Positions 59,616-64,000 of a DNA stretch of 64,000 nucleotides are shown one piece after another. This DNA is from Actinoallomurus sp963736325 (GTDB lineage Bacteria > Actinomycetota > Actinomycetes > Streptosporangiales > Streptosporangiaceae): assembly GCA_963736325.1 (NCBI GenBank), contig CAVTOG010000009.1:992001-1056000 (forward strand). The letters are read 5' to 3'. The translations under genes were made by a program, and so were the position numbers. The notes beneath the pieces were generated by a model. That model was not told the DNA's origin. It saw only the letters and a program-made list of their open reading frames with translations, and did no database searches. Numbering within the stretch: the first letter of the stretch is position 1; each line of letters opens with the position of its first letter.

Positions 59616-59673
59616 GAAGCGGGCGTCCGCCGTGGACCCCACCCCCGAGGAGTCACTCGCGGACGCCCGCTTC
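59616..59673. terminator. hairpin terminator behind the SH3-like genes
   Basis: GAAGCGGGCGTCCGC (59616-59630) pairs perfectly with GCGGACGCCCGCTTC (59659-59673) over 15 bp around a 28-nt loop. It begins 6 bp after the second small secreted gene. The rest of the 241 bp before the LysR gene shows nothing more. Confidence 0.8.
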
Positions 59674-59851
59674 GTGTCCCAGACCCTGCGAGTCCGGGCA
59701 GACCCCGGCTTCGCGCCCCCAATCGGACTCTCAGTCCGCCGCGATCACACCGGGTCATCCGGTCCGTGCCATGACCGGCACTCCTTCAGAGTGGACTCTT
59801 CGCAGGTCAGTGGCAAAGACCGGTTTTGCATACCGTGCATAGAATCAATCA

Positions 59852-60718
59852 ATGACGCTGCGTCAGCTGGAGTATCTGCTCGCGGTGGTCGAAGAACGCT
59901 CCTTCACCCGCGCGGCCCAGCGGCTGCTGGTCTCGCAGCCTTCGCTGTCCCAGCAGATCAAGGTCCTTGAGAGGAGCGTCGGCGGTGCGCTGCTCGAACG
60001 CCAGGTCGGCACGGTCCGGCCGACCGAGCTCGGCACCGCGTTCGTGCCGCACGCGGTGGCGACCCTGGAGAGCTCGGCGGCGGCGGTCCGAGCGGCACGT
60101 GCGGCCGGCCGGCTCGAAGCCGGCGAGCTGTGGGTCGGGACCCTCAAGTCGATCGCGATCGGGATCATCCCCACCGCGATCCAGGTGTGGCGCCGTGAGC
60201 ATCCGCTGATGGACGTGCGGATCCACGAGTTCCCCAACATCGACCTGCTGACGGCCGAGATGTGCCGCGGCGGGTCGGACATCGGGGTCGGGCCCGAGCC
60301 GAAGGGCTGGGAGGGGCCTCGGCATCCGCTGGGCGCCGAGGAGTTCGTCATCGTCCTTCCCGTCGACGAGCCGCCCGGCGGCCGGACGATCGACCTGAGG
60401 ACGCTCGCCGACCGCCCCTGGGTGCTGTACGCGGAGGAGTCCGGGCTGGCGCCGCTCGTCGCCGAGGCGTGCGGCCGCGCCGGATTCACGCCCCGCGCGG
60501 CGGTGCGCACGCACCACTCCGCCACCGCGGTCGAGCTGGCCGCCGCAGGGCTCGGGCCGGCGCTGGTCCCCGGCAACGTGGTCGGCCCCGACTTCCTGGC
60601 CTGCACGGCGATCCCCGACCCTCCCGTACGCCGGGAGCTGGTGGCGTTCACCCGCGCCAGGCCCTCGCCACCGGCGCTGGCGTTCATCGAGATCATCACC
60701 GAGTACGCCACGCTGTGA
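59852..60718 (+). CDS. LysR-family regulator, 288 aa
   Basis: Winged helix MTLRQLEYLLAVVEERSFTR, QRLLVSQPSLSQQIKVLERS; effector domain with LWVGTLKSIAIGIIPTAIQV, RPWVLYAEESGLAPLVAEAC, AAVRTHHSATAVELAAAGLG. It is a clear paralogue of the LysR protein encoded tail to tail at 60719-61606 (shared RTHH-x-(S/T)-A and LGPALVP segments). No target gene is obvious next to it. Confidence 0.9.
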   Translation: MTLRQLEYLLAVVEERSFTRAAQRLLVSQPSLSQQIKVLERSVGGALLERQVGTVRPTELGTAFVPHAVATLESSAAAVRAARAAGRLEAGELWVGTLKSIAIGIIPTAIQVWRREHPLMDVRIHEFPNIDLLTAEMCRGGSDIGVGPEPKGWEGPRHPLGAEEFVIVLPVDEPPGGRTIDLRTLADRPWVLYAEESGLAPLVAEACGRAGFTPRAAVRTHHSATAVELAAAGLGPALVPGNVVGPDFLACTAIPDPPVRRELVAFTRARPSPPALAFIEIITEYATL

Positions 60719-61606
60719 TCAGTACGTGTGCCGGAACCGCTGGGCGCCGCGTTCGGCCAGCAGGTCGATGAAACGGGACACGTGCGGGACATCGGGCGTC
60801 GCGCTGATCGCGACCAGCACGCGGGACACGGGCGGCTTCGGCTCGAACTGAGCCCCGGGGAAGTCGGCCTCGACGATGCTCCGCGGCACGAGCGCCGGGC
60901 CCAGCCCGGCCCCCGCGAGCCGCAGGGCGGTCGAGGTGTGGTGTGTGCGCACCGCCGCCCGCGGCTCGAACCCGGCCTGCGCGCACGCGCGCGTGACGAA
61001 CGACGTTAGGCCGTTCTCCCGCGCGTACAGCACCCACGCCCGGTCCGAGAGCTCGGCCAGCCGTACGGTCGGGCCGTGCCCGGCGGCGAACGGGTCGTCG
61101 GCCGCCATCACAACGACGAACTCGTCGATGCCCAGCTCGCGCACGGGCCCGTCCCAGCTCGGCGCCAGCGACCCGACCGCGACGTCCGCGATCCCTTGGG
61201 TCACCCGGTGCGCCATGGTCTCGACGTTCGAGAACTCCAGCACCTCCACGTCGCCGTCCGGGTACTCGCGCTGCCACGCCCTGATCGCGGGCGGCATGAT
61301 CCCGAGGGCCACGGAGTAGACGGCCGCGACGCGCAGGCTGATCCGCTCCGTCGCGGCGGCGCCGACACTCCACGCCTCACGCGCGCTGCGCAGGGCCGCG
61401 GTGGCGTGCGGCAGGTAGGCGCGCCCCATCGGAGTGAGCCGGACGTTGTCGTGCAGGCGTTCGAGGAGAGGCAGTCCGACGCTGCGTTCGAGCGCCCTCA
61501 CCTGGTGCGAGAGGGCCGGCTGCGAAACCGACAGGCGCTGGGCCGCCCGCGTGAACGACCCCTCCTCGACGACCGCCAGCAGATACTCCATCTGCCGGAG
61601 GCTCAT
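60719..61606 (-). CDS. LysR-family regulator, 295 aa
   Basis: Winged helix MSLRQMEYLLAVVEEGSFTR, QRLSVSQPALSHQVRALERS; effector domain with AAVYSVALGIMPPAIRAWQR, RAWVLYARENGLTSFVTRAC, AAVRTHHTSTALRLAGAGLG. Paralogue of 59852-60718, with which it shares the bases TGATCA at the junction: TGA is one stop and TCA the complement of the other. The L,D-transpeptidase gene follows on the same strand in the upstream direction, 22 bp beyond the start. Confidence 0.9.
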   Translation of the reverse strand: MSLRQMEYLLAVVEEGSFTRAAQRLSVSQPALSHQVRALERSVGLPLLERLHDNVRLTPMGRAYLPHATAALRSAREAWSVGAAATERISLRVAAVYSVALGIMPPAIRAWQREYPDGDVEVLEFSNVETMAHRVTQGIADVAVGSLAPSWDGPVRELGIDEFVVVMAADDPFAAGHGPTVRLAELSDRAWVLYARENGLTSFVTRACAQAGFEPRAAVRTHHTSTALRLAGAGLGPALVPRSIVEADFPGAQFEPKPPVSRVLVAISATPDVPHVSRFIDLLAERGAQRFRHTY

Positions 61607-61628
61607 ACCTGAATTCTATGTCCGCAGG

Positions 61629-62393
61629 TCAGGCGGTGATCTGCACCGGGGTGCCGAGCGGCAGCATCTTGGCCAGACGGGTGATCGTGGAGTTGGTGAC
61701 CCGTACGCAGCCGTGGCTGACCGACGTGCCGATCAGCTTCGGCTCGTTCGTGCCGTGGATGCCGATGATCGGGTCGTGGCCGTTGAACGACGTCATCGAC
61801 GTCGAGTACCCGGAGAGGCCGTAGGCGTACGGACCGTACGGGCCCGTTGGGTCCGGGGCCTGGAGAAGCTCGGTCAGGTAGTAGCGGCCGCCCGGCGTCG
61901 GGGTGTCGGCCTTGCCGATCGCGGCCGGCGCGTCGAGCAGCACCTTCTTGCCGCGGTAGAGGCGTAGCCGGTGCTGTGACGTGCGCACCTGCAGCCAGTA
62001 GTTCGTGGTGTTCGTCCGCACGGCCCGCGTGGGGATCCACCCCTCGCTGTCGTTCGGCGGGACGGGCAGCAGGACGTGCAGCCAGCCGGGCTTGTGGTCG
62101 AGCACCAGGAAGACCCGCGGCACACCGTTCGGCGTGGGGTTCCTCAACTGCAGGTGCGGGCTGTCGTCGCCGGCCTGCGCGTAGATGTTGACGATCTTCG
62201 CACGGGCCGTGGCGATCGTGGCCGGGCCGTCGCCGAACGTCGCCTGCCGCGCGCCCGCGGTGGGCTTGGAGGAGGAGGTGGAGGTGGAGCCCGACGCGGC
62301 GGGCGTCTTCGGGGCGCCGCCGCAACCGGTCAGCCCGAGACTCAGGGCGGCGGTGATCGCGATGGCCGCCGACGTGATGTGGCTGGTTGACAT
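61629..62393 (-). CDS. L,D-transpeptidase (YkuD) lipoprotein, 254 aa
   Basis: Signal peptide AAIAITAALSLGLTGC with a lipobox cysteine, a Ser/Thr linker, a small SH3-like part (VPRVFLVLDHKPGWLHVLLP), then the catalytic YkuD domain: RLRLYRGKKVLLDAPAAIGK, TPTPGGRYYLTELLQAPD, and HGTNEPKLIGTSVSHGCVRV with the catalytic Cys in SHGCVR. It makes 3-3 crosslinks in peptidoglycan outside the membrane. Start ATG 62393 with AGGACAG; an upstream frame extension to 62477 lacks a ribosome site. Confidence 0.92.
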   Translation of the reverse strand: MSTSHITSAAIAITAALSLGLTGCGGAPKTPAASGSTSTSSSKPTAGARQATFGDGPATIATARAKIVNIYAQAGDDSPHLQLRNPTPNGVPRVFLVLDHKPGWLHVLLPVPPNDSEGWIPTRAVRTNTTNYWLQVRTSQHRLRLYRGKKVLLDAPAAIGKADTPTPGGRYYLTELLQAPDPTGPYGPYAYGLSGYSTSMTSFNGHDPIIGIHGTNEPKLIGTSVSHGCVRVTNSTITRLAKMLPLGTPVQITA

Positions 62394-62428
62394 CTGTCCT
62401 GTTCCCTCGTCGAACGTCAATGAACGCC

Positions 62429-62470
62429 GGACGGCCCGGGATCGCCGACTGCTGCTTCCCCGGGCCGTCC
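62429..62470. terminator. hairpin between the secreted Pro-rich gene and the L,D-transpeptidase
   Basis: GGACGGCCCGGG (62429-62440) and CCCGGGCCGTCC (62459-62470) pair perfectly over 12 bp with an 18-nt loop. Located 16 bp downstream of the stop of the minus-strand gene 62486-63007, it would end that transcript. Confidence 0.75.
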
Positions 62471-62485
62471 TTGTCATGCCTGTCG

Positions 62486-63007
62486 TCAGCCGGTGAACTC
62501 CGGCTGGGCCTTCACCGGCGTCGCCGGACGAGCCTCACCGCTCGGGGGAGCGGCTGGCGGCGGCGTCGGAGCGGGCGCGTGCGTGCTGGGACGCGGAGCC
62601 GGCTTCGACGGCGGAGCCGAAGGCTGGTGCGACGGCACCGAGGCGCAGTGAACGGTTCCACGGGCCCCGTGACGCTCCCACACCGTTCCGGGACGCCGGT
62701 CCGGGCGGTAGGCGATCACAGTGATGGTCGTGGCGTGCGACGGCACGGAGACCATGCCGCCCGCGGGCGCTTGGACGTACCCGTCGCTGTGGCCACCCTG
62801 GTCGTCTTGCCAGGTGAACGGCACGGCTCCCCAGGTGTTCGGGTTGCTGACCATCCACGCCGTGGGTGCGCCGCCGACGCAGCGGGCGTGCAGCGCCAGC
62901 GACGGGTCGCGGTCGTTGCACGCCCACGCGGGGGACGCGGCCAGTGTGGTGACGGTGATGGCCGTCACCGCACCAGCGAAAGCAAAGCTCGCCTTTTTCA
63001 GGCGCAT
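62486..63007 (-). CDS. secreted protein with Pro-rich tail, 173 aa
   Basis: The signal peptide is FAFAGAVTAITVTTLAASPA, cleaved before WACNDRD. A compact domain follows (LHARCVGGAPTAWMVSNPNT, WGAVPFTWQDDQGGHSDGYV, TITVIAYRPDRRPGTVWERH) with three Cys in all. The last 45 residues are Pro/Ala/Ser-rich (PSAPPSKPAPRPSTHAPAPT), a typical cell-wall-spanning linker, but no LPXTG motif follows. ATG 63007 has AGGAGG. Function unknown; probably exported and wall-associated. Confidence 0.8.
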   Translation of the reverse strand: MRLKKASFAFAGAVTAITVTTLAASPAWACNDRDPSLALHARCVGGAPTAWMVSNPNTWGAVPFTWQDDQGGHSDGYVQAPAGGMVSVPSHATTITVIAYRPDRRPGTVWERHGARGTVHCASVPSHQPSAPPSKPAPRPSTHAPAPTPPPAAPPSGEARPATPVKAQPEFTG

Positions 63008-63179
63008 GAGGTTCCTCCTAGAAAGGAGCAGACCGACAGTTCGCCGCGAGAGTCTTCATCAACGGCGCATCAGACACTATCGGTCAGAACGGGTAAATGC
63101 CGCCCGCATGGTAAACCATCGTCACTAACGTCACATCCAAGACCGGCGGCGTTCACCTGGAGAACTCATTCGCCTGAGG

Positions 63180-64000
63180 TCAGGTCTCCCGCAGGATGCC
63201 GTGCAGGATCGAGATGGACGCGTTCGGTGGCTCGGCCTCGATGACCAGGCGGTTCATCACGTGCCAGTAGGCGTCGACCTCGGAGGTCTTGCTCGCGTAC
63301 AGAGCGCTGGAGAGCTGCTCCAGGTAGACGATGTCGCGGATCTCGTCCTCGGGGAACCGGAGGATCGTGATCGGCCCGCCCGCTGCGGCATGGCCGCCGG
63401 TGCTGAACGGCAGCATCTCGATGGTCACGTTGGGCAGCGTGGCGAGCTCGATCAGATGGCGGATCTGCGCGCGCATCGTGGCGACGCCACCGAGCGGGCG
63501 GCGCAGCGCGGCCTCGTCGATGACGGCCCACAGCTTCGGCGGGTTCGCCCGGTGGAGGAGGCGCTGCCGCAGCATCCGCAGGTTCACACGCTGCTCGATC
63601 TCGCTCTCCGGCGCCCCGGAGTGCGCGAGGCGTACGACCGCGCGTGCGTAGTCCTCGGTCTGCAGCAGGCCGGGGACCCACTGGCACTCGTACGTGCGGA
63701 TCACACTGGCGGCAGGCTCCAGGCCCAGGTAGGTCTCGAACCACTCGGGCACCACACCGCTGTACTCGTGCCACCAGGCCTGGGCGTTCGCCCGCTCGGC
63801 CAGCGTGAGCATCATGCCGCGCGCGGCGTCATCGTCCACGCCGTACAGGGTGAGCAGGTCGGCGACGTCGCGATGCTTGAAGCCGGTGCGGCCCAGCTCC
63901 AGGCGGCTGATCTTGGAGTGTGAACCACGGATCGTCGCGCCTGCGTGCTCGCAGGTGATCCCTCGCGACTCGCGCATCCGGCGTAGTTGTGCGCCGACGA
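63180..64000 (-). CDS. XRE-family regulator with DUF5753 domain (start beyond window)
   Basis: The frame is open to the window edge. The visible part starts within the helix-turn-helix (VGAQLRRMRESRGITCEHAG, TIRGSHSKISRLELGRTGF), then DUF5753: AQAWWHEYSGVVPEWFETYL, WVPGLLQTEDYARAVVRLAH, RVNLRMLRQRLLHRANPPKL, VTIEMLPFSTGGHAAAGGPI. It is related to the regulator at 33861-34673. The ATG at 63977 lies inside the helix-turn-helix and is not the real start. No DUF397 gene follows its stop; a 173-bp gap separates it from the secreted-protein gene. Confidence 0.9.
   Translation of the reverse strand, partial: VGAQLRRMRESRGITCEHAGATIRGSHSKISRLELGRTGFKHRDVADLLTLYGVDDDAARGMMLTLAERANAQAWWHEYSGVVPEWFETYLGLEPAASVIRTYECQWVPGLLQTEDYARAVVRLAHSGAPESEIEQRVNLRMLRQRLLHRANPPKLWAVIDEAALRRPLGGVATMRAQIRHLIELATLPNVTIEMLPFSTGGHAAAGGPITILRFPEDEIRDIVYLEQLSSALYASKTSEVDAYWHVMNRLVIEAEPPNASISILHGILRET

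Noticed and set aside
1..64000. tRNA, rRNA or tmRNA genes
   Set aside because: No cloverleaf with a GTTCGA-type T-loop and paired acceptor stem was found by eye; the GTTCGA at 10579-10584 belongs to the LexA box.
1..64000. CRISPR array
   Set aside because: No regularly spaced short repeats were seen.

Overview
The window is high-GC DNA with actinomycete gene content. It has two S-adenosyl-methyltransferases of the PF04672/DUF574 type, two XRE regulators with a DUF5753-type tail (one coupled to DUF397 genes and beside an anti-sigma-like ATPase), a DUF5999 protein, a DUF2637 protein, an F420-type luciferase-like oxidoreductase, many GTG/TTG starts, and an actinobacterial-type LexA box. A Streptosporangiales/Thermomonosporaceae-like filamentous actinomycete is the best guess; this is inference from gene content, as no rRNA or tRNA is present. 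No CRISPR array or intact insertion sequence was seen.

Layout. 1-3.8 kb: oxidoreductases, a DUF72 protein and an acetamidase gene that has lost its middle. 3.9-10.2 kb: an aromatic-acid catabolic cluster (aryl-CoA ligase, enoyl-CoA hydratase, a fused FAD monooxygenase/Old-Yellow-Enzyme protein, RidA, PaaX-type regulator). It fits CoA-thioester degradation of 2-aminobenzoate or salicylate; the RidA gene favours an aminated substrate. A perfect LexA-type site at 10569-10584 fronts a small W-rich gene. 11-17 kb: SDR, YtcJ-type amidohydrolase, DUF2637 protein, penicillin-acylase-family hydrolase. 17-18.2 kb: PIN toxin/antitoxin pair between decayed gene pieces. 18.2-29.3 kb: TetR/SPW pair with a candidate operator, GNAT, DUF5999, methyltransferase, an AT-richer gene-poor gap, polysaccharide deacetylase, molybdopterin oxidoreductase plus fasciclin lipoprotein, KatE catalase, RodA/FtsW. 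29.4-35.2 kb: a large NACHT NTPase (possible phage defence), a second methyltransferase, and the XRE-DUF397-DUF397 / ATPase cluster. 35.2-37 kb: a secreted phosphatase-fold protein and a uridine-kinase-like protein, both with altered active-site motifs.

37-40.6 kb is a compositionally distinct, lower-GC island. It carries a membrane-anchored SepF-domain protein followed after 29 nt by a DUF4231/SLATT membrane protein, then an unrecognised opposite-strand gene. Similar ~54-bp sequences lie at both ends, with a broken ribbon-helix-helix gene at the right end. The SepF-SLATT pair is the best candidate here for an undescribed system.

40.7-43.6 kb: a cation/Ca2+ antiporter with a structured leader, and small proteins. 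43.7-52.6 kb: a carbohydrate locus in which a GntR DNA-binding domain is fused to an ABC-type solute-binding domain, followed by a lipoprotein, two permeases and a 1393-residue GH38 alpha-mannosidase. The same operator (CATTTGC-N10-TGCCAAAT) precedes both the regulator and the transporter operon. 52.8-64 kb: FUSC-like transporter, DUF1232 protein, a class-V aminotransferase/LysR/M19 dipeptidase operon closed by a perfect 58-bp palindrome, two small secreted SH3-like paralogues, two paralogous LysR genes meeting tail to tail, an L,D-transpeptidase lipoprotein, a secreted Pro-rich protein, and an XRE/DUF5753 regulator cut by the window edge.
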